NCBI GenBank assembly: GCA_003556605.1
Contig: PWQX01000089.1
Location: 1-37,155, forward strand
Direction of reading: 5' to 3'
Source: Spirochaetaceae bacterium
GTDB taxonomy: Bacteria > Spirochaetota > Spirochaetia > DSM-27196 > SLAA01
Length of the DNA: 37,155 bases
Position numbers and translations under genes: made by a program. The notes under the pieces were generated by a model. That model was not told the origin of the DNA. It searched no databases and saw only the letters and a program-made list of their open reading frames with translations. This document shows positions 1 to 8,386 of this stretch, one piece after another (position 1 is the stretch's first letter; every line of letters begins with the position of its first letter).

Positions 1-1
1 C

Positions 2-130
2 GTCGCGCATAAGGCGCCGCAACTATCGCTGGATGTGCTGTTGAAAGGCATGACATGGAAACAGGCTCTTGCCGAGGACTGGCGCACGACGAAAGCATGG
101 CAGCCGGGTTGGGAATACGTGGTCGAATAA
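2..130 (+). CDS. 3' end of an unknown protein-coding gene (partial)
   Basis: Only the last 42 codons and the TAA stop (128-130) are inside the window. The visible tail ends WEYVVE and is rich in Trp, Lys and Ala; no motif is recognisable. It is open from the window edge to the stop, with plausible coding character. About 40 bases after the stop lies a very GC-rich hairpin (172-200), as expected at the end of a transcript. The product cannot be named from this fragment. Confidence 0.4.
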   Translation, partial: VAHKAPQLSLDVLLKGMTWKQALAEDWRTTKAWQPGWEYVVE

Positions 131-504
131 CAACGTGCATCCGCCGGTCGGGCCGAGAAGGGAGTGCGCCCGGGCCGGGCACGCGGTCGCGTGCCGGCCC
201 TGGCCCTGTTGCGTATCGCCGCCCGGCATCCCCGGATTATCATAGAGAACGTCAAATCGGCGGCCTGATCCCCTTCTGCAAGGGTCGCGGCATCGGCGTT
301 GATCGTTAACGGCGGGCCGGAACAGCTGCGGGCCGGTCGATGCTCCGGCCGTTGCTTTGCATCTCCGCGGCATCAAGAAACCCCAGGTACATCAGGACAA
401 CCGGGATTCCCAGGCCGGCGATCTTCCATGCCCGGCCGAAACGGTTTGCCAGCTGGTAATGGCGGTCGTGTCTATGACCAGCCCGCAGGCTCCTTTGCTT
501 TTTT
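131..504. other. Intergenic region between convergent genes, with GC-rich hairpins
   Basis: No convincing gene. It holds a hairpin at 172-200 (arms GGGCCGGGCACGCG and CGCGTGCCGGCCC, one bulged G) and a second at 331-350 (GGCCGG / CCGGCC, 8-base loop). Neither is followed by a run of T on either strand, so they may be Rho-dependent or processing ends. Just before the DUF21 stop, a short AGCC/GGCT stem at 480-491 is followed by a T-rich stretch on the plus strand. Short open frames here have no family likeness. Confidence 0.5.
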
Positions 505-1530
505 TCACAGCGCTTGGGCTACCGGTTGGCGGGCAATGCCGCGCAGCAGCCGGCCCAGGATATCGGTGCCGGTGACAATCCGTGGATTCGCGTTCCACAG
601 CAAAATGACGTCGTCGTCTACGATATCCTCTCCGATCCTGCCCGGCCGAACGCGAAAACGTTGAATCATCTCGCCCAGTCGCTCTTGTGGCTTGCGAGCT
701 ATGATCGGCCGGTGGCAGTGCCGGTACGGATTGAAGCGTTCCGGCGCAAAGATCGCGTCACGGATGAACTCATCGGTATTCAGCACCAGTCGAGGTTCGC
801 CGGCGCCGTCAACGATCACTACCCAGCTCTTACCGGACCGGTTGACGGCCTGCAGAAACCGGTCGCCGGCGTTCGGCTCTATGCGCGGGAAGACCGGGCG
901 ATCACCTCTGAACTCCAGCTGCAGGATGCTTTCAGGATCGACGATCTCGCCTTCTTCGTCGAGCGGTATGTCATCAAGCTCCAGAAAGTTCAGTGCGCCT
1001 TGCCCTTCGACCACGTCAATGTCGGTTTCGGCAGCATCGATGTGAAGCTGGATCAGTCGGCGCAGATCGCGCTCTCGAAAGAACCGAATTTCCTCGCCGC
1101 CTAAGCACACGTCCAGGAGCAAGGCAGTGGGACGCGCCACCGGATAGAGTATTACCTGGTATATCTGCAGCACCGGCGTCAGCAGCGCCGCGAGCCACAA
1201 CGCGTGACGCGTAAAATACGCCTGGGGGATAATTTCGGCGAACACAGTGATTACTACGGTCGAGAAAAGGAATGCTGCAATCCCGCTGAGAAGCGAGCCT
1301 GATAGCAGGGCCAAAACAACATTCACCGCCACGTTGCCCCAAAGCACGGTAACGAGCGCAAAGTTCGCGTTCTCGCGGAGTCTCTCTACTCGACGTGCGC
1401 GCGGGTCACCTTTTCTGGCTGCTACGCTGAGCTCCAGCTTACTGAGCGAGAACAGGCCCAGGTTCATTCCCGAGAGCATTGCCGACTGTGAAAGGCACAC
1501 AAGGATGCCGATCCATGAAAGTAGGTGCAT
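505..1530 (-). CDS. CNNM (DUF21) transmembrane-domain protein with CBS-like C-terminus
   Basis: 341 aa. The N-terminal ~130 residues hold the DUF21/CNNM membrane domain: a first hydrophobic segment (about 5-25), the family stretch GMNLGLFSLSKLEL, then further hydrophobic segments near 55-75, 80-105 and 110-130, with VFAEIIPQAY matching the conserved EIIP(K/Q) motif. From about residue 180 it looks like a CBS-pair region, ending RIVTGTDILGRLLRG. The family (CNNM, CorB/CorC relatives) is linked to Mg2+ or other divalent cation transport at the inner membrane. The extra C-terminal transporter-associated (CorC_HlyC) domain seems absent. A TAGGAG ribosome site lies 8 bases before the ATG at 1530. 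The gene stands alone. Substrate is unknown. Confidence 0.85.
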   Translation of the reverse strand: MHLLSWIGILVCLSQSAMLSGMNLGLFSLSKLELSVAARKGDPRARRVERLRENANFALVTVLWGNVAVNVVLALLSGSLLSGIAAFLFSTVVITVFAEIIPQAYFTRHALWLAALLTPVLQIYQVILYPVARPTALLLDVCLGGEEIRFFRERDLRRLIQLHIDAAETDIDVVEGQGALNFLELDDIPLDEEGEIVDPESILQLEFRGDRPVFPRIEPNAGDRFLQAVNRSGKSWVVIVDGAGEPRLVLNTDEFIRDAIFAPERFNPYRHCHRPIIARKPQERLGEMIQRFRVRPGRIGEDIVDDDVILLWNANPRIVTGTDILGRLLRGIARQPVAQAL

Positions 1531-1740
1531 AAGTGATGCTCCTAGTTGATTTGAAGACAGCGCACGCCTGACAACTATGGCTGTTTGAAAGCTGCGCTTT
1601 GGTTCTGTTTGACCCTGTAGGGATGCTCAAGCAGCCCGTGTACGCTGTGCGAGTATTACCACGGAGCAGCGTTTTCGGGTAGAGCGTGTTAACTGGGTGC
1701 TAGCCCTTGAGCTTTGAAGCGGCGGCGTCAAAAGGCCACT

Positions 1741-2565
1741 TCAATGACGCGCCGGTTCATGATAGACACGTCTCCGCGCCACCTGGTATACAACCGCGGC
1801 AGTCAACACACCTATTCCTACCAGTGAGGTAATAACTACCCCCTGCGCAGGGATATCACTCTCTACGGTCCTCCTAATCAGTATGCCGAGTAACGCCCAG
1901 TCGACAACAAGGGTGTAGAAAATGTCGTTTCGATCAAACAGCATTACCAGAGCAAGAGCTACCCCGATCGTGATCATCACGGATGCCCAAACCTGATCGC
2001 TGATACCGAACCCTTCCCAATTGTAGGCTACGAGCACCGCGGTTACATTAGCTATTGCTGCGATCGTTATCCAGCCGAGATAAACGCTCATCGGCAGATG
2101 CACCAGGTACTTCTCCAACGGCGCTGCATGTGTTCTGCCCACACCTAATCGAAGGTAGATCCGTATGAGACTCAGCAGGAGGATCGCCATCCACACCAAA
2201 GACAGCGGCAGCAGTTGATAATGCCAGGCGAAAATCCAGCCGACATTGGCAACGCACGTAACGACGAATAGCAGGCCGATCCTCGCCAAGAAGCGCTGGG
2301 CCGCTTCGGTGTTTCGTATGGACTCGAGCAGCCCGTATCCAACAAAGACTGCCAGCAGTAGATAAATAACGCCCCATATGGAGAAGGTGATCCCGGATGG
2401 AACGAAGAGATTAGGCAACGCGGCGGACAGCTCTCCGGTTGTCTTCCCTCCGAGCGGGACGGTCGTTGCGAGTACATTCACCACGATTACGACAATTAAC
2501 CCGATGAGGTTGAAAACAGCGAGCATCACAAGCGACCGTGTTCCGGACAATTCGTCCCCCCTCAT
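1741..2565 (-). CDS. TspO/MBR-related tryptophan-rich membrane protein
   Basis: 274 aa from the ATG at 2565; a TTG at 2598 would add 11 residues, and neither start has a strong ribosome site. The protein is almost wholly hydrophobic, with eight or more likely membrane segments. Near its N-terminus it has the typical PNLFVPSGITFSIWG stretch, and later LSLVWMAILL and MSVYLGWITIAAIANVTA, seen in bacterial proteins annotated as tryptophan-rich sensory protein. True TspO is about 160 aa with five helices; this longer form is a related family of unknown ligand. It lies downstream of nothing and is divergent from the MscS remnant. Function beyond integral membrane protein is not established. Confidence 0.75.
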   Translation of the reverse strand: MRGDELSGTRSLVMLAVFNLIGLIVVIVVNVLATTVPLGGKTTGELSAALPNLFVPSGITFSIWGVIYLLLAVFVGYGLLESIRNTEAAQRFLARIGLLFVVTCVANVGWIFAWHYQLLPLSLVWMAILLLSLIRIYLRLGVGRTHAAPLEKYLVHLPMSVYLGWITIAAIANVTAVLVAYNWEGFGISDQVWASVMITIGVALALVMLFDRNDIFYTLVVDWALLGILIRRTVESDIPAQGVVITSLVGIGVLTAAVVYQVARRRVYHEPARH

Positions 2566-2783
2566 AACCAGGATCAGACGGTTTTGTATCTCTGTCAAGC
2601 CTGCGGGGTCCGCGGGATTGCGATGCTACCGTGGATAGGATATTTTTGCCTTATGCGAAGCACCTCAACCGAGTGCAGCGAACGGCATGCGATTCCGTTA
2701 TGGCGGTTCTTAAGGCCGACGATTACCTCGTTGACCGGTTCTGACGCTGAACTAAAGGGGTAACGGACACAGCGGAGACAGTT

Positions 2784-3288
2784 TTGGGCGTATTCAGGGA
2801 TGTGGGTGAGATCGCGGTAGTGCAGATCGTAGTGATCGTCGCGCTTGCCTGGGTGCTCGGCTTTATCGGCGTAGGGTTGGGGTTCGCGCTGAAAGACTAT
2901 GCCGGCAGTTTGATTGCCGGAACTGTGTCGCTGTACGAAAACCGCTATCGGCCCGGTGACTGGGTCTCTATCGACGGCGCCTACGGAGAGGTGCAGAGCA
3001 TCAATCTGCGAACGCTGAGCATCCTAACCCCCTGACGATACACTGGTGATCATCCCACACAATAAGCTTTGGAACACGGCGGTGTATAGCGCCACCATGG
3101 GGAGCACCAAGCTGCAGTGCGTTGTCACCGGCGAGATCAAGGGGGGCAATCACTACCGCATCCGCGCGTACCCTATTGACCCTCAGCAACAGTTCGCGTT
3201 CGTCACCGACCTGTCCCAACGGGGTAAGACGGCGTTACGTTGGCTCGGCGTGGAGTTCGCGACGGTCGATGTAACTCCGGCCGAGTGA
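2784..3288 (+). pseudogene. Decayed MscS-family mechanosensitive channel gene
   Basis: Two adjoining reading frames together give an MscS pore and beta domain. The first (2784-3035) has one hydrophobic segment, then GLGFALKDYAGSLIAG and YRPGDWVSIDG, the pore-lining helix and start of the beta domain. It stops at TGA 3033-3035. Removing one C from the C5 run at 3028-3032 restores the conserved stretch LTPDDTLVIIPHNKLWN. The second part ends with HYRIRAYPIDP and GVEFATV, seen in longer family members, but the usual stretch between the STKLQCVV-like motif and HYR appears to lack some tens of residues. No N-terminal helices precede the TTG at 2784, since an in-frame TGA lies at 2748. Frameshift, truncation and internal deletion together indicate a dead gene. 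Confidence 0.75.
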
Positions 3289-3396
3289 CAACCGCACCCC
3301 GGCGATTGCTGCAATGATCAGTGTTGCTGACGAAATCGGGGCGCATATGGTTAGATTGTACGACGTAAAGGGAAGTCCTAAACAGGAAGTGGTAAT

Positions 3397-4656
3397 ATGA
3401 ACGTACGTCTTGCTTATGGGAAAACCGGCCTGGAAGTCGAGGTGCCCGAGCGGGCCGATGTGATTGAGCCGCGGTTCGAACCCGGTGCCGATAACCAGCT
3501 TGCTGCGGTCCGCGCGGCACTGCGGAATCCTATTGGAACGCAGCCGCTGCAATTTTTGGTCGAATCCAGCGACAGAGTCGGCATTATCTTTAGCGATATA
3601 ACGCGGGCTACGCCGTATGAGGTTTTGCTTCCGGCAATCTTTGCGGAGATGCCGCATGTACGGCCGGAGAATATTACACTGTACAACGCCACCGGCACGC
3701 ACCGCCGCAATTCCCAGCGCGAACTGGAACAAATCCTGGGACCGGGAATCGTGGGCAGGTATCGGATCGTGCAGAATGATTGCGAGGATGATGCGAGTCA
3801 TCGCTATGTCGGGACGACGTCGGGCGGTAACGCCATTGAGCTGCTGTCTGATTTTCTCGATTGTGACGTAAAAATTCTCACCGGTTTCATTGAACCGCAC
3901 TTCTTCGCCGGCTTCTCCGGTGGCGGCAAAGCCGTTATGCCGGGACTCGCCGGTCTGGGCACGGTGCAGGCAAACCATAGTGCGCAGTATATGGACCATC
4001 CGATGGCGCGCTGGGGCATTACGCGGGGAAATCCGTTGTGGGAAGACGTGCGTGAGGCGGCAAGCTTCGCAGCGCCGCTGTTTCTTGTGAACGTCGCTTT
4101 GAACAGAAACCAGCAGATCACCGCGGCGTTCGCCGGCGATTATGTTGAAGCGCACGCTGTAGGATGCGAGTACGTCAAGGCACACGCAATGGTGCGAGTA
4201 CATGCCCCGTACGACATTGTAGTAACAAGCAACTCCGGCCACCCGCTTGATCTGAATATGTATCAGGCGGTGAAAGGGATGAGCGTGGCTTCGCAGATCG
4301 TGAAGCCGGGCGGTCACATTATTATCGCTGCGGATTGCTGGGACGGCATACCTGCGCACGGGAAATACGGGCAATTGCTTTCGGAAGCCTCGAGTGTGGA
4401 CGAGCTTCTCGAGCGGATTCGGACACCCGGTTTCGTCATGCAAGATCAATGGCAAGCGCAGATACACGCGTTGATTTGCAAGTCCGCTACGGTCCACTTT
4501 TATAGTGAGAATCTCACGAACCAACAGATCAAGGATTCGTTCATGCGGCCGTGCACGGATATCGCCGGTAGAGTGCGGGAGATCAGTCATGATTTGGCAG
4601 ACCATTGTCGGACCTGTGTGCTACCGGAGGGGCCGCAAACGATTGCGTATGTCTAA
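3397..4656 (+). CDS. LarA-family nickel-pincer-dependent 2-hydroxyacid racemase/epimerase
   Basis: 419 aa, the usual length of LarA. The catalytic set of Lactiplantibacillus LarA is present with a constant offset of six: His102 (in NATGTHRRN), His168 (GFIEPHFFAGFSGG), Lys178 (the lysine that holds the pyridinium-thioamide nickel cofactor) and His194 (QANHSAQ). The N-terminal DITRATP loop is also conserved. LarA homologues invert the alpha carbon of various 2-hydroxyacids, so lactate should not be assumed. The larB, larC and larE cofactor genes are not in the window. The ATG has an AGGAAG site 6 bases upstream. It stands just before a sugar-type importer, suggesting a sugar-acid or hydroxyacid catabolic role. 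A long open frame on the opposite strand is a shadow. Confidence 0.9.
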   Translation: MNVRLAYGKTGLEVEVPERADVIEPRFEPGADNQLAAVRAALRNPIGTQPLQFLVESSDRVGIIFSDITRATPYEVLLPAIFAEMPHVRPENITLYNATGTHRRNSQRELEQILGPGIVGRYRIVQNDCEDDASHRYVGTTSGGNAIELLSDFLDCDVKILTGFIEPHFFAGFSGGGKAVMPGLAGLGTVQANHSAQYMDHPMARWGITRGNPLWEDVREAASFAAPLFLVNVALNRNQQITAAFAGDYVEAHAVGCEYVKAHAMVRVHAPYDIVVTSNSGHPLDLNMYQAVKGMSVASQIVKPGGHIIIAADCWDGIPAHGKYGQLLSEASSVDELLERIRTPGFVMQDQWQAQIHALICKSATVHFYSENLTNQQIKDSFMRPCTDIAGRVREISHDLADHCRTCVLPEGPQTIAYV

Positions 4657-4763
4657 TAACGTGGTTGGCTTCGAAAGGTAGGCCACGGCGCACGACCAGC
4701 GATCTTCGTCGCTAGTGCTCTTGCAACTGCGCATCAGGCGGCTAATCGGCACTAATCGACATA

Positions 4764-4795
4764 TTGACGGATGCAATAACTTGGTCTATTATTGC
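4764..4795 (+). promoter_or_regulatory. Promoter with inverted-repeat operator before the sugar ABC operon
   Basis: TTGACG (4764-4769), a 17-base spacer and TATTAT (4787-4792) form a near-consensus sigma-70 promoter. An inverted repeat, GCAATAA (4773-4779) and TTATTGC (4789-4795) with a 9-base gap, covers the spacer and the -10 box, a position suited to a repressor. The predicted start, near 4799, leaves a leader of about 90 nt with a small CCTTCG/CGAAGG hairpin from 4809. No matching regulator gene is in the window. Confidence 0.65.
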
Positions 4796-4888
4796 CAACG
4801 AGTCAGGCGCCTTCGTCTCTGCTGGCTCGAAGGATGGTTTGTTATCCTGGCTTATGGTCAGGGAAAAGTACTCACAAAGGGGGCTTTT

Positions 4889-6226
4889 ATGAGAGAAAAG
4901 CGCTGGTTGGTGGTAGGGGCGGTCTTGTGCATTGCCGCTGGTCTGGCCTTTGGTGCAGGGGCACCGGAGCCGGAACCCGAGGTTGCAGTGCCGCCGGAGT
5001 TCGAAGAAGCCGATATTGACTGGCGACAATTCGAAGGGCAGACGATAAATGTGTTGTTCTCCGCTCATCCGTGGGAAGAGTCGATTACACCACTGATACC
5101 GCAGTTTGAGGCGCTGACCGGTATTGAGGTGGATCTCCGAAGGGTTCCGCATGACGATATGATCGTTGAAGTTCCGGCGAGTTTTGCGGCAGGCACCATG
5201 ACGGATGATGTCATGATGGCCAGGTATTACGACGCTGCGAAGTATACGCTGGAAGGGTGGACCACCGACATCAGCGGATTTCTCAACGATCCAAGCCTGA
5301 CGGACCCGAACTGGTATAACTTTGACGATTATTTTCCGGGTGCACAGGCTATTACCAGTTGGGCTGACTATCAAGATCGTCTGCCAATCACCGCTGAGGC
5401 GAGTATCCTTATCTATCGAGAAGACATTTACTCAGATCTGGGCATAGCGGTCCCGACAACGTTTGATGAGCTTCTGGACGCAGCGCGGGAGATTACCGAA
5501 TCAGGCGAGGCATACGGGATAACCGCCCGGGGAGGCCCTGCGAACTGGATGCCGTTCTACGGGATGGTGCGTTCACACGGCGGTGAATGGGTCGACGAGA
5601 ACGACCAAGTAATGATCAATACACCCGAGAGCGTCGATGCGGTTCAAACCCTCGTTGAGTTGGCGGAGTATGCGCCTCCGGGGATTACCGCATATGGATG
5701 GGACCAGATCAATACCGCGATGCTCACCGGCGCCGCGGCAACATTTATTGATTCCTCGGTGATCTACCCGCGCCTGCAGGACCCGGACCGGTCTGCCGTG
5801 GTAGGAAAGATTGGTGCGGCGCCTTATCCGGAAGGTCCGGGTGGTAGAGTCTCTAATGCGCATTTCTGGTCGATAGCCATGAATGCGGACTCCGACAATC
5901 AGGGTGCCGGCTGGCTATTCATGCAGTGGGCAACCTCTCCTCCGGTGCAAAAGGAATTGGCCATCATGGGAATCCTGCCGCCGAGAGCATCAATATGGGA
6001 GGACCCTGAGTTTGCCGCAGCTTACTCACCAGACTTTATTGAAGCTATGGAAATCACCATGGAGACTGCAGTCTCGCTGCCCGCCGGTGGCAGACAAGCG
6101 GGTCTGAACTTCATGAGCTTACTTGACACGTTGACGCGTGCTTTGCAGGAAGCTATAGAAGGTGAGAAGACCGCGCAACAGGCTATGGATGACCTCGCAA
6201 GCGAATGGGAGAGAATTCTCAGGTAG
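4889..6226 (+). CDS. Extracellular sugar-type ABC transporter solute-binding protein (family 1)
   Basis: 445 aa. The ATG at 4889 has an AGGGGG site 6 bases upstream; the frame is open further upstream but lacks a signal peptide there. Residues 1-22 are a Sec signal (basic MREKRW, hydrophobic core, end near AFGAGA), followed by a Pro/Glu linker PEPEPEV. The mature part starts INVLFSAHPWEES and shows the layout of family 1 (MalE/UgpB-like) binding proteins: LIPQFEALTGIEVDLR, DVMMARYYDAAKYTLEGW, a middle hinge ITAEASILIYREDIYSDLGI and a C-terminal AMDDLASEWERIL. It delivers a sugar or related solute to the permeases encoded from 6645. Substrate cannot be told. Confidence 0.88.
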   Translation: MREKRWLVVGAVLCIAAGLAFGAGAPEPEPEVAVPPEFEEADIDWRQFEGQTINVLFSAHPWEESITPLIPQFEALTGIEVDLRRVPHDDMIVEVPASFAAGTMTDDVMMARYYDAAKYTLEGWTTDISGFLNDPSLTDPNWYNFDDYFPGAQAITSWADYQDRLPITAEASILIYREDIYSDLGIAVPTTFDELLDAAREITESGEAYGITARGGPANWMPFYGMVRSHGGEWVDENDQVMINTPESVDAVQTLVELAEYAPPGITAYGWDQINTAMLTGAAATFIDSSVIYPRLQDPDRSAVVGKIGAAPYPEGPGGRVSNAHFWSIAMNADSDNQGAGWLFMQWATSPPVQKELAIMGILPPRASIWEDPEFAAAYSPDFIEAMEITMETAVSLPAGGRQAGLNFMSLLDTLTRALQEAIEGEKTAQQAMDDLASEWERILR

Positions 6227-6247
6227 ACTAAGGTATGTGATTCAAGG

Positions 6248-6279
6248 CTTCATCCCCCCCATATCGTGGGGGGATGAAG
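6248..6279 (+). terminator. Strong hairpin after the binding-protein gene
   Basis: A perfect 12-bp stem, CTTCATCCCCCC (6248-6259) with GGGGGGATGAAG (6268-6279), and an 8-base loop, 21 bases after the stop. No T run follows. This is typical of the stem after a binding-protein gene that protects its mRNA and lowers downstream permease expression; partial termination is also possible. Confidence 0.6.
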
Positions 6280-6530
6280 GACTCTCCGTGAATCCGGAGG
6301 GAAATCGAGTCGCGCTGTTTTAGTGCCTCCCGCCGCCCTTGATGAAAGCAACTGCAAAGTGTCACGCAGTATGGTTGAACGCGAGACGTGAGCCATGATG
6401 CGCTTCCGATTCCGGGCTTAGGCGGAACCCGCCGGCAGAGTGCAGGGGTGCTGCGCTGCAGCGAAAGCGGCCTGCGAGATGCGAGACGGCTTGTCGATGG
6501 AGCCGCAGCTTGTATATCATTATTCGGCGA

Positions 6531-6592
6531 GAGTCTCGGCACGAGTGAGCGCGCTAGGCAGCTGATTTTGAGCCGAACGCGACTCTTTTTTT
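6531..6592 (+). terminator. Terminator-like stem with T7 run upstream of the permease genes
   Basis: GAGTC (6531-6535) pairs with GACTC (6581-6585), and TCGGC (6536-6540) with GCCGA (6572-6576), leaving a 4-base bulge and a long loop. Seven T follow (6586-6592). It ends 52 bases before the permease ATG, a place suited to attenuation. The long loop makes it weaker than a classic intrinsic terminator. Confidence 0.45.
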
Positions 6593-6644
6593 ATCTTCCT
6601 TTTGAGTAATGTACACCGGGAGGTGTGTAAGGGGTGTGTGTTAA

Positions 6645-7523
6645 ATGAAGATGAAAGCGGAAAAGGGGGCGGTTCTCATATTCGTATTACCTACGCTGGT
6701 CTTTCTCCTGCTGGTCTTCATATATCCACTCTTCTACGGCGTCTATTTGAGCTTGCATTCTACTGCAGCAGGACTGCGCGCCTTGAGCTTCGTTGGACTC
6801 CGGAACTACGTGAGCGTCTTGTCGTCTTCGTTGTTTTGGCTGGGAGTTCGCAACACCATCGTCTATACCGTTGGCACAGTCGGTCTAACGGTTGGTTTTG
6901 GGCTCGCTATTGCCGTGCTGTTGAATCGCATAAGAACGGGAGTATGGGTGTACAGGGCTCTGCTTATACTGCCATTGGGAGTAAGCCCCGTAGTTACGGG
7001 TATGACTTGGCAGATGATGTTTGACCCGTTAGCCGGAATTGTCAACCACCTATTGACACTTGTCGGACTGCCAACTTCACTGTGGCATACCGGATTCGAA
7101 ACAGCGATGCTGAGTGTAATAATAATTGAAAGCTGGCAGTGGATACCGTTCCCGCTTTTCATCATTTATGCCGGGTTGCAGATGCTGCCGCACGAGCCTT
7201 TTGAAGCGGCCACTATTGATGGCGCAACGATCATTCAGCAGATTCGCTATATCACGCTCCCGCTTATTGCACCTGTTCTCGGCCTCGCTACTACGCTCCG
7301 GTTCATTGGAGCGTTCCGTTCATTCGACATCCTTTACGTTGTTACAAAAGGCGGACCGGGTCGGGCTACGGATACGTTGATCCTACAGGCCTTTCAGGAA
7401 AGCTTCTCTTTCTATCGATTCGAATACGGCCTGGTGGTTGGGAAGATAATGCTTCTGATCACTTTGGGTGTATCTGTTCTGCTTGTGAGCCGGGTGACAA
7501 GGGGAGTTGGCACTGGTGAATAG
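6645..7523 (+). CDS. Sugar ABC transporter permease (MalF/UgpA-like)
   Basis: 292 aa. Six membrane segments: one at about 10-30, the rest from 75 to 285. The cytoplasmic EAA loop reads EAATIDGATIIQQIRYITLPLIAP (positions about 187-210), the surface that docks onto the ATPase. WQMMFDPLAGIVN and SFDILYVVTKGGPG are typical of the MalF-like subunit of CUT1 importers. The ATG at 6645 follows an AAGGGGTG site. It overlaps the next permease gene by 8 bases. No ATPase gene is nearby, so a shared MsmK/MalK-type ATPase elsewhere is expected. Confidence 0.93.
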   Translation: MKMKAEKGAVLIFVLPTLVFLLLVFIYPLFYGVYLSLHSTAAGLRALSFVGLRNYVSVLSSSLFWLGVRNTIVYTVGTVGLTVGFGLAIAVLLNRIRTGVWVYRALLILPLGVSPVVTGMTWQMMFDPLAGIVNHLLTLVGLPTSLWHTGFETAMLSVIIIESWQWIPFPLFIIYAGLQMLPHEPFEAATIDGATIIQQIRYITLPLIAPVLGLATTLRFIGAFRSFDILYVVTKGGPGRATDTLILQAFQESFSFYRFEYGLVVGKIMLLITLGVSVLLVSRVTRGVGTGE

Positions 7524-8352
7524 ACACAGAGTTCAGCGTTACCTAATGGCAGCGGCCAAACACATAGTTATGGTTGTTATATGCCTGGTAACGTTGTTTC
7601 CTATCCTCTGGATATTGGCGCAATCACTCAAAGGCTATTTTGATACGATAGCAATACCTCCAAAGATCGTTTTCACGCCGGTTCTTGACAATTTCGTGCA
7701 AGTGTTAGAGCGGAGGGGCTTTCTGCAGGCATTGACAGACAGTTTGCTCGTTGCAGCAGGGTCCAGCCTGTTGGGGTTAACCCTTGGTACACCGTGTGGC
7801 TATGCGCTGGCTAGAGTTCGATTCAGGGGCTCGGAATCGGTCGGTTTTCTTCTTCTTATTACCAGGATGGTTTCCCCGATCGTGATAATTATACCGTTGA
7901 ATCGGCTCTTCGCCGTCATGGGGTTGATTGATAGTCATATAGGTCTCATCGTTGCGCATACATTCATTAATATCGGCATTGTAGTATGGATGATGCGTGC
8001 GTATTTCCGGGACATCCCTGAAAGTCTCGAAGCAGCAGCAAGGATAGACGGGTGGTCAACTGTAGGCGCATTCTGGAGGATAGCTTTACCGTCTGCCGCT
8101 CCCGGCTTGGCTGCGACTACTATCTTCTGCTTTCTCTTTTCTTGGAATGAATTCATGTTCGCACTGACTCTAACCAGTAGATCTGTGCGCACAAGTCCGG
8201 TATTCATAGCCGGAGAGTTTGTCGGATACTTAGCGGTTGAATGGGGTTTGCTCTCCGCAGCCGGTATGCTGATCGTATTGCCGATGCTGATCTTTGTAGT
8301 GGCAATACAAAGAAATCTAATCCGCGGATTGACTATGGGAGCAGTTAAGTAG
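7516..8352 (+). CDS. Sugar ABC transporter permease (MalG/UgpE-like)
   Basis: 278 aa from GTG 7516, chosen because GGGGAG at 7501-7506 lies 9 bases upstream; a TTG at 7507 is too close to it. The start overlaps the stop of the first permease by 8 bases, indicating translational coupling. Six hydrophobic segments; the EAA loop reads EAARIDGWSTVGAFWRIALP and is followed by FLFSWNEFMFALTLT, the usual MalG-like signature. It forms the inner-membrane channel with the preceding permease. Confidence 0.93.
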   Translation: MNRHRVQRYLMAAAKHIVMVVICLVTLFPILWILAQSLKGYFDTIAIPPKIVFTPVLDNFVQVLERRGFLQALTDSLLVAAGSSLLGLTLGTPCGYALARVRFRGSESVGFLLLITRMVSPIVIIIPLNRLFAVMGLIDSHIGLIVAHTFINIGIVVWMMRAYFRDIPESLEAAARIDGWSTVGAFWRIALPSAAPGLAATTIFCFLFSWNEFMFALTLTSRSVRTSPVFIAGEFVGYLAVEWGLLSAAGMLIVLPMLIFVVAIQRNLIRGLTMGAVK

Positions 8353-8386
8353 CAGCGGGATAAAATCAGACACAGCGAGGAATAAA

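Larger units (their letters stand above)
6227..6644 (+). other. 418-nt structured gap between binding-protein and permease genes
   Basis: No gene. It begins with a strong hairpin (6248-6279) and ends with a terminator-like stem and T7 run (6531-6592). Between them are a GGCGG-AAC-CCGCC hairpin (6421-6433), a GCAGG/CCTGC pairing (6442-6446 with 6471-6475) and a GC-GAAA-GC tetraloop-like turn (6461-6468). I found no signature of a known riboswitch class. It could be a stability element plus an attenuating leader, or a small RNA. The predicted permease ribosome site follows at about 6629-6636. Confidence 0.45.

Noticed and set aside
3028-3035. Programmed frameshift in the MscS-like gene
   Set aside because: No slippery heptamer or stimulating stem was seen, and the gene has other lesions.
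3235-4605. 456-codon open frame on the strand opposite the LarA-like gene
   Set aside because: The plus-strand frame carries the complete LarA catalytic set and a good ribosome site; the antisense frame has no domain and reflects codon bias.
6304-6530. Known riboswitch (cobalamin, glycine, c-di-GMP) or group II intron domain V in the ABC gap
   Set aside because: None of the conserved cores of these classes could be found by eye.
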